14,888 nucleotides of DNA from ZLKRG08 sp964565165 (GTDB taxonomy: Bacteria > Actinomycetota > Actinomycetes > Nanopelagicales > Nanopelagicaceae): positions 1 through 14,888 of the forward strand of contig CAZMDJ010000025.1 of the NCBI GenBank assembly GCA_964565165.1, written 5' to 3'. A program made the position numbers and the translations under genes. Shown here one piece after another: positions 1-6,773 of this stretch (position 1 is the first letter of the stretch; each line of letters opens with the position of its first letter). A model generated the notes under the pieces. It saw nothing but the letters and a program-made list of their open reading frames with translations, was not told the DNA's origin and made no database searches.

Positions 1-219
1 AGTGAGTACATCGCGATGTGATTGTTATAGACCAGCAATATTCTCTGCATTTGCGCGAGCTACACGAGCTGGCGTATCTTGTAGACCTTCGCGATCTGGA
101 TCTTCACCGAGCGCAAGTAGAAGTTCACGAACCGCGGCTTCAGCGCGCTTTGCATCGTAAGGATGCTTTGCGCGTCCGCCTTCTGGACCCATTGATACTG
201 ATTCCACGTTATTACTCAC
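1..219 (-). pseudogene. folE: GTP cyclohydrolase I, N-terminal part, interrupted by an in-frame TAA and cut by the window edge
   Basis: FolE converts GTP to 7,8-dihydroneopterin triphosphate, the first step of folate synthesis. The visible part shows the family's N-terminal helix and the segment EAAVRELLLALGEDPDREGL followed by TPARVARA, which is characteristic of bacterial FolE. Reading starts at GTG 217-219, one base after the end of the extended ftsH frame (TAA at 221-223), with AAGAAGG upstream as a possible ribosome site. The frame meets TAA at 25-27 (codon 65). Beyond it the same frame continues as QSHRDVLT to the window edge, which matches the family (M. tuberculosis, from memory: AGLYTDPDSVLN). 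The stop therefore sits where a Tyr is expected. Two nearby positions that are aromatic in that homologue are Asn and Ile here. Either the gene is decaying or the sequence has errors here; the catalytic zinc-binding part lies outside the window. The family call is firm; whether it is functional is unresolved. Confidence 0.8.
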
Positions 220-220
220 G

Positions 221-340
221 TTATTCAGCCTTCTTGCGGGTAGCGCGCTTCTTTGGCTTCTCCTCTGGTGTGCTCTTCTCTACATGTGCAGGAATCGGAA
301 CTGGATGTTGGCTATTAGGCTTACGTGTACTATAACCATT
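221..340 (-). other. ftsH C-terminal tail after an in-frame TGA, still open in the same frame
   Basis: Directly after the ftsH TGA (341-343) the same frame stays open for 39 codons, beginning NGYSTRKPNSQHPVPIP and ending in a Lys/Arg-rich stretch (EEKPKKRATRKKAE) at TAA 221-223. From memory, Streptomyces FtsH has RPAWTGSSRRTPSTRPPV at this place, so the TGA replaces a conserved Trp (TGG) and this stretch is the lost end of FtsH rather than an intergenic spacer. With it FtsH would be 680 residues and would end one base before folE, as expected of a tight operon. Confidence 0.75.
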
Positions 341-2263
341 TCATGCTGGACGAGGCTTTACTGCACGTACATTCTTAAAGATCTCTTCGATCTCTTCCTT
401 AAGAATTGTCTCCTTCTCAAGAAGTACAACTACAAGTTCATCAAGAATTGTGCGGTTAACTTCGAGAATATCGAAAGCTTCTTGATGCGCATTATCAATA
501 AGTTTACGAATCTCTGAATCAACTACTGCAGCTAAGTTCTCTGAGTAATCACGCTGATGAGAAAGATCGCGACCTAAGAATGGCTCTGAAGAGTTGGTGC
601 CAAGTTTTACCGCGCCAATAGTTTCGGTCATTCCGTACTGAGTAACCATTTCACGAGCAAGCGCTGTCGCCTTTTCGATGTCATTACTTGCACCAGTTGA
701 TGGATCGTGGAAAATCAACTCTTCTGCAGCGCGGCCACCTAGCGTGTACGCCAACTGATCAAGTAATTGATTACGGGTAACTGAATACTTATCTTCATCT
801 GGAAGCACCATTGTGTAACCAAGTGCGCGACCACGAGGCATGATGGTGATCTTATGAACTGGATCTGTATGCGGAAGCGCATGCGCAACAAGCGCGTGGC
901 CACCTTCGTGATACGCAGTCACTCGACGCTCTTCATCGCTCATAACGCGAGTCTTCTTCTGAGGACCTGCCATTACGCGATCGATTGATTCATCGATTGC
1001 AGCCATAGTAATTAACTTCTCGTTATTGCGAGCAGTTAATAGCGCTGCTTCATTAAGTACGTTTGCTAAATCTGCACCGGTAAAACCTGGAGTGCGACGG
1101 GCAATTGCAAGTAAATCTAAACCTTCAATAAGTGGCTTGTTCTTTGCATGCACTTTAAGAATTGCTTCGCGACCCTTTAGATCTGGGCGCTCAACTGGAA
1201 TCTGACGATCAAAACGACCTGGTCGAAGTAGCGCTGGATCTAGAACATCAGGACGGTTGGTTGCCGCAATCAAAATAACTTGAGTCTGATCGTCGAAGCC
1301 ATCCATCTCAACAAGTAACTGGTTCAGAGTCTGTTCGCGTTCATCGTGACCGCCGCCAAGACCTGCGCCACGTTGACGACCAACTGCATCAATTTCATCT
1401 ACGAAAACAATTGCAGGTGAATTCTCTTTAGCGCGATTAAATAGATCGCGAACACGAGCGGCACCAACGCCAACAAACATTTCAACGAAGTCAGAACCAG
1501 AGATTGAATAGAAAGGAACTTTCGCTTCTCCGGCTACTGCACGTGCAAGAAGAGTCTTACCGGTTCCTGGAGGACCGTAAAGAAGTACACCCTTTGGAAT
1601 CTTTGCGCCAAGTTCTTTGTACTTAGCTGGCGCAGATAAGAAATCACGAATCTCTTCGAGTTCTTGCACCGCTTCATCTGCACCTGCGACATCAGCAAAG
1701 GTGGTCTTTGGCGCTTCGTCATCTTGCAATTTAGCGCGAGATTTACCGAATTGCATCGCTTTTCCGCCGCCATTTGCATTGCTCATCATCCAGAAGAAGA
1801 GCAGCGCAATGATTAAGAATGGTGCGACCGAGAATAAGAATGAAACTAATAATGATTGTGATGGAACAACAACATTCCAACCCTTTGCAGGTGGATTACT
1901 TGTTAAAACATCAATAATCGTAGGTTCTTGGCGGATTACATACTTTGCTTGAACCTTGGTTGCGCCTTTGATTGTGACGCCATCCTTAAGAACTGCCTTG
2001 ATTACTTGATCTTTATCAACAACGGTTGCAGTCGAAACTTCGCCCTTGCTGATTGCATCAAGAATCTGTGAAGTATTTACATCGGTGTAACGGTTTGATG
2101 CAGATGAGATCTGGCCAAAGAAGGTAACTGCCAAAATTCCTAGAACAATCCAGAACAATGGACCGCGAGTAAATTTGCGCAGGCCACTGCCTTGAACGGG
2201 CATATTAGGTTTTGGTTTACGAACCGGCTTCTTTTCGGTCATCTTCTTCTTTCGTTCGCTCAT
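341..2263 (-). CDS. ftsH: ATP-dependent zinc metalloprotease FtsH
   Basis: Membrane-anchored AAA+ protease that unfolds and degrades misfolded or regulatory membrane and soluble proteins as a hexamer. The 640-residue product shows, in order: a basic N-terminus, transmembrane helix 1 (about 35-50), an extracytoplasmic domain, helix 2 (about 138-160), Walker A GPPGTGKT (230-237), pore loop FVGVG (263-267), Walker B IVFVDE (285-290), the second region of homology ATNRPDVLDPALLRPGRFDR (334-353), the zinc site HEGGH (452-456) and the third ligand Asp528 in TGASNDIE. All catalytic residues are present. The start codon overlaps the hpt stop (ATGA), so translation is probably coupled; a second Met at codon 8 is possible. 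The frame closes with TGA where homologues have Trp, removing a 39-residue basic tail that lies outside the AAA and peptidase domains, so activity may survive. Identification is certain; the C-terminus is doubtful. Confidence 0.97.
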   Translation of the reverse strand: MSERKKKMTEKKPVRKPKPNMPVQGSGLRKFTRGPLFWIVLGILAVTFFGQISSASNRYTDVNTSQILDAISKGEVSTATVVDKDQVIKAVLKDGVTIKGATKVQAKYVIRQEPTIIDVLTSNPPAKGWNVVVPSQSLLVSFLFSVAPFLIIALLFFWMMSNANGGGKAMQFGKSRAKLQDDEAPKTTFADVAGADEAVQELEEIRDFLSAPAKYKELGAKIPKGVLLYGPPGTGKTLLARAVAGEAKVPFYSISGSDFVEMFVGVGAARVRDLFNRAKENSPAIVFVDEIDAVGRQRGAGLGGGHDEREQTLNQLLVEMDGFDDQTQVILIAATNRPDVLDPALLRPGRFDRQIPVERPDLKGREAILKVHAKNKPLIEGLDLLAIARRTPGFTGADLANVLNEAALLTARNNEKLITMAAIDESIDRVMAGPQKKTRVMSDEERRVTAYHEGGHALVAHALPHTDPVHKITIMPRGRALGYTMVLPDEDKYSVTRNQLLDQLAYTLGGRAAEELIFHDPSTGASNDIEKATALAREMVTQYGMTETIGAVKLGTNSSEPFLGRDLSHQRDYSENLAAVVDSEIRKLIDNAHQEAFDILEVNRTILDELVVVLLEKETILKEEIEEIFKNVRAVKPRPA

Positions 2264-2817
2264 GAATAAACATGCTTTGCTAGAACGCCAATGAAATCTA
2301 AATTGCGATACTTTTCATCGTAATCAAGGCCGTAACCAATTACGAAATCTGTTGGGATATCAAAACCAACATACTTAACATTAACTTCGACCTTTGCCGC
2401 CTCTGGCTTACGAAGCATGGTCAGAATCTCTACGCTCTTTGCACCACGTGATTCGAGGTTTGATTTCAACCAGTGAAGTGTTAAACCGGTATCAACGATA
2501 TCTTCGACAATTAATACGTCGCGATTTGTAATGTCGCGATCTAAATCTTTAAGGATGCGAACAACGCCACTTGATTTTGTTCCGGAACCGTATGAAGAGA
2601 CCGCCATCCAATCCATTTCAACATGGCTCTCCATCGCACGAGTTAGGTCAGCCATGACCATGATTGCACCTTTGAGCACACCAACTAATAACAAATTCTT
2701 ACCCTGATAATCTTCCGCAACTTGCTTAGCAAGTTCTTTGATTCGGGTTTCGATCTGTTCTTTGGTTGCGATTACGCGTTCGATATCGCTGGCGACGTGT
2801 GCGTGCTCCACGCTCAT
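2260..2817 (-). CDS. hpt: Hypoxanthine(-guanine) phosphoribosyltransferase
   Basis: Purine salvage enzyme: joins hypoxanthine or guanine to PRPP to give IMP or GMP in the cytoplasm. The 185-residue length is normal. Visible motifs are the mobile loop SSYGSGT (74-80), the PRPP-binding loop VLIVEDIVDTGLTL (101-114) with the acidic pair Glu105-Asp106, and the base-binding C-terminal segment FVIGYGLDYDEKYRNL (158-173). It follows tilS after 15 bp and overlaps ftsH by 4 bp (ATGA), the usual tilS-hpt-ftsH order. The start is ambiguous. GAAGGG at 2818-2823 abuts the ATG directly, which is too close to work as a ribosome site, but is 6 bases from the GTG at 2809-2811. Initiation at that GTG (183 residues) is therefore at least as likely. 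Confidence 0.95.
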   Translation of the reverse strand: MSVEHAHVASDIERVIATKEQIETRIKELAKQVAEDYQGKNLLLVGVLKGAIMVMADLTRAMESHVEMDWMAVSSYGSGTKSSGVVRILKDLDRDITNRDVLIVEDIVDTGLTLHWLKSNLESRGAKSVEILTMLRKPEAAKVEVNVKYVGFDIPTDFVIGYGLDYDEKYRNLDFIGVLAKHVYS

Positions 2818-2832
2818 CCCTTCGGTCGGTTA

Positions 2833-3759
2833 CTACGAGAGCGTTAGTCTGCCCGAAATTCGCGAAACCTTCACACCCGCAGGGAGGCTGACCTCCCCCT
2901 GCCCCTTCCAATTGGAAATCAACGCCTCAACCCACCCCACCTGCTCGGCAGATAGTTGAGTTACGCCACTTTCAAAGAGTGCCAATCGAATGACACGGGT
3001 TCGGACCGCTTTTGCCAATTTAGAGAGTGGTTCAATTTCAAGAGATTTATCTTTCGCCCAGAACTCTTCAGCCAGTGCATCGAGCGCATCTGCATCATCG
3101 CGAAGTAGCTGCGCACTTCTAGTTAGCGCATCTTTAATTCCAGGGCCAAGTTCTGATTCCATAATTGGCAATACATTTTTACGAACTCGAACTCGTAAGA
3201 AATTTGGATCATCATTATGTGGATCATTCCATGGTTGAAGTTTTAACTCTTTGCAGGCGGCAACAGTTTGTTCGCGAGTAATTTCTAGAAACGGTCGCAC
3301 GTATAAACCATTTTCACTAGCCATTCCCGATAAAGATCGAGCTCCGCTACCGCGAGCAAGACCTAATAAAACTGTTTCGGCTTGATCGTCTTTTGTGTGG
3401 CCAAGAAAGATTGCAACAGCGCTCCTCTCTTTTGCAATTCTTTCGAAAGCTTCGTAGCGTGCACGTCGCGCTGAAGCTTCTAAGCCATCTGTAATTTCAA
3501 CTTTAACTTTCTCAATTAAACATGGGAATGAAAGCTGCTTTACAACCTTCTCGGCTTGAGTAGAAGAATCTTTTTGTAATTGATGATCAATAGTTAAACC
3601 AATAACTTGTAGCGCTAATTTATCGCTCTCTAACTTTGTCGCCTCGGCTAGCGCTAAAGAGTCAGCGCCTCCAGAGACTGCCACAATAATTAAATCACCG
3701 GCAGAGTACTTCTCTAACTTTGCCCGTACTGCACTTCGAAGTGCAACGAGCGAACTCAT
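2833..3759 (-). CDS. tilS: tRNA(Ile)-lysidine synthase
   Basis: TilS attaches lysine to C34 of the CAU anticodon of tRNA-Ile, changing it to read AUA codons; it is normally essential. The 308-residue product has the N-type ATP pyrophosphatase P-loop SGGADS (29-34) near the N-terminus, the conserved GHTKDDQAETVLLGLARGSG segment, and the downstream RVRVRKNVLPIME segment typical of the family. It lacks the long C-terminal domain of the E. coli enzyme, as is usual for actinobacterial TilS. Its ATG overlaps the stop of the NlpC/P60 gene (TAATG), so the two are probably translated together, and hpt follows after 15 bp. Confidence 0.94.
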   Translation of the reverse strand: MSSLVALRSAVRAKLEKYSAGDLIIVAVSGGADSLALAEATKLESDKLALQVIGLTIDHQLQKDSSTQAEKVVKQLSFPCLIEKVKVEITDGLEASARRARYEAFERIAKERSAVAIFLGHTKDDQAETVLLGLARGSGARSLSGMASENGLYVRPFLEITREQTVAACKELKLQPWNDPHNDDPNFLRVRVRKNVLPIMESELGPGIKDALTRSAQLLRDDADALDALAEEFWAKDKSLEIEPLSKLAKAVRTRVIRLALFESGVTQLSAEQVGWVEALISNWKGQGEVSLPAGVKVSRISGRLTLS

Positions 3760-4961
3760 TAAACGCGACCCGCGAAAGGCATTAAGCCAGGCATTGAATA
3801 CATATTTGATTTAACAAGGTCTACGCGCTTATTGCGAGCCTCCCAAACCATGTTATTGCCTGCATAAATTGACATGTGGTGAATCGCAGCAATTGATCCG
3901 TTGTATGAATAGAACAACAAATCACCAGGTTGCATCTGCGAAAGTGGGACGTGATACGTCGAAACTGAATAAAGCGCGGCATTTAAGCGATCCCAATTTG
4001 GCCAACCTAAACCTGCATATTTATATGCTGCATAAACTAAACCTGAGCAATCAAAGGCATTAGGTCCTTGAGCACCCCATACATATGGCTTCTTAGCCAG
4101 TACTTGTTTCATTGCATATTCCACAGCCATCGCACGCTGAGCGGCAGTGGTGCGAATTGTGGAGCGACCTTTAAATCCTCGATCTGGCCAAATTTTCTTC
4201 TGATCAATAATAGTTGAAGCGATATTTGAATTGTTCTCTTCAAGTAACGCCAACTGACGCTGCTCTTCCAAAGTAGTACGTACTTTGCGAGCCGCTAATA
4301 AATCAGCCATCAATTTATTTTGAACTGCTTGTAACTTCGAAACTTCCTTAGCCTGTGCAGCGCGTGCATCATCTGCAACCTTCTTGGCTGCCGCAACCTT
4401 TTCGGTTGCTACAACTTGTGCAGCGCGCGCCTTTTCAGCCGCGACCTTTGCAGCTTTTGCAACAATCTCTGCTGCCTTAAATTGCTTAAGCGCTTGGCTA
4501 TTAGATGCGCCAATCTTTCCGAGGATTGAAAGTTGATCAATTAATTCTTGCGGACCATCTGTACTTAGCAGAGGTTGAATATCAGAGAAGCTGCCACCCA
4601 TGATGTATGCGTTAGCTGCTAATTTTCCAATTTTGCGATGCGCTTCATCTACCGCTTTTGATGCAGCGATTGCATGAGCGGTAGCAGCATTTGAAATCTC
4701 TGTCGCTCGACGTAGCTCTGCTTGCGCAGCGTTATATAGAGCCTGCGCTGCATTTGCTTTAGCGGTAAGGGTACGTAGCGAATCTTTCGCTTTATTTAAA
4801 TGCTTTGCCTGCGCATCTGCTGCTGCTTTTTTAGCAGCTTCAGCTTTTTTAGCAGCGGCAATCTCTTCTACGGTTGGTTTCTTGGTCGCTGCAACAACTG
4901 GCGAAGTAACACCTGTAAATAAAGAAATCGCAGCAAAGACTGCGATCGTTTTCTTGCGCAT
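3759..4961 (-). CDS. Secreted NlpC/P60-family peptidoglycan endopeptidase with coiled-coil N-terminal region
   Basis: Predicted cell-wall hydrolase of the RipA type, cleaving peptide stems of peptidoglycan outside the membrane. From the ATG at 4959-4961 the product is 400 residues. It begins with a Sec signal peptide (MRKKT, a hydrophobic core, then PVVAA, cleavage around residue 24), followed by a long Ala/Lys/Glu-rich coiled-coil region (about 28-245). The C-terminal NlpC/P60 domain (about 278-400) holds YVWGAQGPNAFDCSGLVY. The catalytic Cys is 305, the His is 362 (IHHMSIYAG), and Glu374 lies 12 residues after that His, the spacing and residue reported for the RipA Cys-His-Glu triad. This start was chosen because GGGGG (4969-4973) lies 7 bases upstream and the signal peptide begins here; the frame is open 16 codons further back, but that part runs into the terminator hairpin. 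It is first in the tilS-hpt-ftsH run. Confidence 0.9.
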   Translation of the reverse strand: MRKKTIAVFAAISLFTGVTSPVVAATKKPTVEEIAAAKKAEAAKKAAADAQAKHLNKAKDSLRTLTAKANAAQALYNAAQAELRRATEISNAATAHAIAASKAVDEAHRKIGKLAANAYIMGGSFSDIQPLLSTDGPQELIDQLSILGKIGASNSQALKQFKAAEIVAKAAKVAAEKARAAQVVATEKVAAAKKVADDARAAQAKEVSKLQAVQNKLMADLLAARKVRTTLEEQRQLALLEENNSNIASTIIDQKKIWPDRGFKGRSTIRTTAAQRAMAVEYAMKQVLAKKPYVWGAQGPNAFDCSGLVYAAYKYAGLGWPNWDRLNAALYSVSTYHVPLSQMQPGDLLFYSYNGSIAAIHHMSIYAGNNMVWEARNKRVDLVKSNMYSMPGLMPFAGRV

Positions 4962-4993
4962 TAATAAACCCCCAGGGAAGAGGTATAAAGGAT

Positions 4994-5023
4994 AAATCCC
5001 AGACCCCAAAGAGTCTGGGATTT
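4994..5023 (-). terminator. Probable intrinsic terminator after the ABC permease gene
   Basis: Perfect 11-bp inverted repeat: AAATCCCAGAC at 4994-5004 and GTCTGGGATTT at 5013-5023, with an 8-base loop. On the minus strand it begins four bases after the permease stop codon. The following bases are only moderately T-rich (ATCCTTTATA), so termination may be partial. It separates the ABC exporter transcript from the nlpC-tilS-hpt-ftsH run. It is the only convincing stem-loop terminator I see in the window. Confidence 0.65.
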
Positions 5024-5027
5024 CCGC

Positions 5028-5831
5028 TTAGTTTGCTACGTCACGACGCTTAAATAGCGTCGCAGTAATCGCGCTTGCACCTATTAGATAGAGCGCAACC
5101 CTTAGAAGAGCTTGTGAATATGTAGGGACGTTCTCTGCACCGATTGGAGATCCACCTGTTGCAACAACAGAGAGCAGTGTTCCTGGCATCCAATTGGAAG
5201 TTGGCTTCCATGCAATTGTGACGATACTTTCAACAACCAACATGTAAGCGGTGCCAATTGAGATTGAGCTAATTGGGGAACGGAAGATAAGTCCGAGAAT
5301 CATTCCGATAGTTCCGTAACCAATTGTTGAAATCAGAACGTTGCCGATTGCATGCGCCATTGCAATCTTGCCATCACTTGTAAACCAAGCATCAGTTGAA
5401 ACTTTTGCGCGACCTGAAAGGGCAAGAGCTAAACCAGTTGCAGTTGCTGCGCTAATTAAAACGCTTAACAATGCAAAAGAAGCCATTGATAGATACTTAC
5501 CGATTAACAACCTGATTCGTCGTGGTTGTCTTACTAATAAATTACGTAAAGTGCCGTAGGTATATTCCTGCGCGGTTTGTGCTGCAAATACTGAGAGCGC
5601 AACTAAACCTAAAAGGCCATTTGCGCTATTAAAACCGATAGTAAATCCATCAGCTAACTGGAGCATTTCACGGGTAATTCGATTGCCGCGATCTGCATTG
5701 CCAGTCTCTGCATCAATCAAAAGGAATAGGAGTGAAGTCACTAAACCAGTAACAAATACCACCGATCCCATGGTTCCGAAGAAGAAAGTTGGGCGGCGAA
5801 GTTTGCGCCACTCAGCTAAGAAAATTCTCAT
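5028..5831 (-). CDS. ABC-2-type transporter permease
   Basis: Membrane half of a two-gene ABC exporter. The 267 residues hold about six hydrophobic segments: near residues 17-39, 66-88, 107-133, 160-182, 188-208 and 244-260. The loop QEYTYGTLRNLLVRQPRR between the second and third segments (a cytoplasmic (E/Y)-x-GT-LR-x-LL-x-x-P pattern) is typical of ABC-2 permeases of the BcrB/NatB/YhaP kind. The ATG overlaps the ATPase stop by 4 bp (ATGA), and AGAGG lies 7 bases upstream. Substrate cannot be read from the sequence; related pairs export drugs, bacteriocins, lipids or sodium. Confidence 0.85.
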   Translation of the reverse strand: MRIFLAEWRKLRRPTFFFGTMGSVVFVTGLVTSLLFLLIDAETGNADRGNRITREMLQLADGFTIGFNSANGLLGLVALSVFAAQTAQEYTYGTLRNLLVRQPRRIRLLIGKYLSMASFALLSVLISAATATGLALALSGRAKVSTDAWFTSDGKIAMAHAIGNVLISTIGYGTIGMILGLIFRSPISSISIGTAYMLVVESIVTIAWKPTSNWMPGTLLSVVATGGSPIGAENVPTYSQALLRVALYLIGASAITATLFKRRDVAN

Positions 5832-6736
5832 TTCGCATCCTCTGTTAATTCAAAGAAGGTTTCTTCTAGTGAAGGTCGGACAGGGGTCAATTGCGCTAAA
5901 ACGATTCCACCTTCGAATGCTATTTTGTTAATCCGTACTGCAAATGATTCGTCTGCATCTACTCGAACATGGTCAGCTTCAACAATTGCTTCATGGCCTG
6001 TTTTATTAATTAACTCAGCTAAATAATTTAGCGAATTAAGCGAAGATGGTTTTGCAATGATGGTTGGTTTATTTCGATGTAATAAATCTTGCATTGGACC
6101 TGCGAAAACTACTTCGCCTTTACGTAGCATCACTAGGTACTTTGAAATCATCTCAAGCTCTGATAACAAGTGGGAAGAGACGAAAACTGTTACGCCTTCG
6201 CTAGCTAATTTCTCTAGTAAATCACGTACCTCTTGGATTCCTGATGGATCAAGACCATTAGTAGGTTCATCAAGAATTAATAACTTGGGATTAGGTAATA
6301 AGGCAGCTGCAATACCGAGGCGCTGTTTCATTCCTAATGAATAAGTCTTGTATTTATCTTTTCCACGACCTGCAAGGCCAACTAATTCAATTAACTCTTC
6401 GCAACGATCCATAGGAATGCCGCCGAGCTTTGCGAGTACTTTCAAATTTTCTAGGCCCGATAGCGCAGGATAGAAAGCTGGGCCTTCAATCATTGCGCCA
6501 ACCTCTTTTAAGTACTTCTCTGGATGTGCAATTGAATTTCCAATAATTGAACCAGTACCGGTTGATGGTTTGATAAGACCTAAGAGCATTCGAATAGTGG
6601 TGGTCTTGCCAGATCCATTTGGTCCAACAAATCCACAAATAGTTCCGAGCGGAACTTCAAATGAAGCGTCATCAACGGCAACCACATCGCCGTACCGCTT
6701 GCTCAGATTGCTAACTGCAATAGCGGGAATATTCAT
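5828..6736 (-). CDS. ABC transporter ATP-binding protein (BcrA/CcmA-like exporter)
   Basis: Cytoplasmic ATPase partner of the downstream permease. From ATG 6734-6736 the product is 302 residues with Walker A GPNGSGKT (38-45), signature SLGMKQRL (133-140), Walker B LLILDE (152-157), the D-loop GLD and switch His189. The Q-loop position reads GAMIEGPAFYP, with Glu in place of Gln, a variant frequent in BcrA-type resistance and lantibiotic-immunity ATPases. About 80 residues after the nucleotide-binding domain form the C-terminal extension common in this group, ending in RPSLEETFFELT. The start is fixed by GGGAAGG (6744-6750), 7 bases upstream; a TTG six codons earlier would place that ribosome site inside the gene. 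It diverges from metZ across 37 bp. Confidence 0.92.
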   Translation of the reverse strand: MNIPAIAVSNLSKRYGDVVAVDDASFEVPLGTICGFVGPNGSGKTTTIRMLLGLIKPSTGTGSIIGNSIAHPEKYLKEVGAMIEGPAFYPALSGLENLKVLAKLGGIPMDRCEELIELVGLAGRGKDKYKTYSLGMKQRLGIAAALLPNPKLLILDEPTNGLDPSGIQEVRDLLEKLASEGVTVFVSSHLLSELEMISKYLVMLRKGEVVFAGPMQDLLHRNKPTIIAKPSSLNSLNYLAELINKTGHEAIVEADHVRVDADESFAVRINKIAFEGGIVLAQLTPVRPSLEETFFELTEDAK

Positions 6737-6743
6737 AGAAGAA

Positions 6744-6750
6744 CCTTCCC
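6744..6750 (-). promoter_or_regulatory. Shine-Dalgarno of the ABC ATPase gene
   Basis: GGGAAGG on the minus strand, 7 bases before ATG 6734-6736. It decides the start of the ATPase and shows that this side of the 37-bp divergent spacer makes a leadered mRNA, unlike metZ on the other side. Confidence 0.75.
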
Positions 6751-6761
6751 ACAAAGTGCCT

Positions 6762-6767
6762 TAGAAT
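6762..6767 (+). promoter_or_regulatory. -10 element for a leaderless metZ transcript
   Basis: TAGAAT ends 6 bases before the metZ ATG (6774), and there is no Shine-Dalgarno between them. Transcription from this hexamer would begin at or next to the A of the ATG. No clear -35 is visible, and the upstream part would overlap the ABC ATPase ribosome site. Confidence 0.6.
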
Positions 6768-6773
6768 TTCCCA

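Noticed and set aside
341..343. TGA recoded as Trp across the genome
   Set aside because: hpt and the ABC ATPase end with TGA in ATGA overlaps where readthrough would make no sense, and TGG is used normally for Trp. One odd TGA does not support a changed code; folE is interrupted by TAA instead.
1534..1952. Open frames on both strands inside ftsH
   Set aside because: Shadows of the ftsH AAA domain with no initiation signals.
4962..5009. Longer NlpC/P60 start at 5009
   Set aside because: It would run through one arm of the terminator hairpin and put 16 residues before a proper signal peptide; the ATG at 4961 has its own ribosome site.
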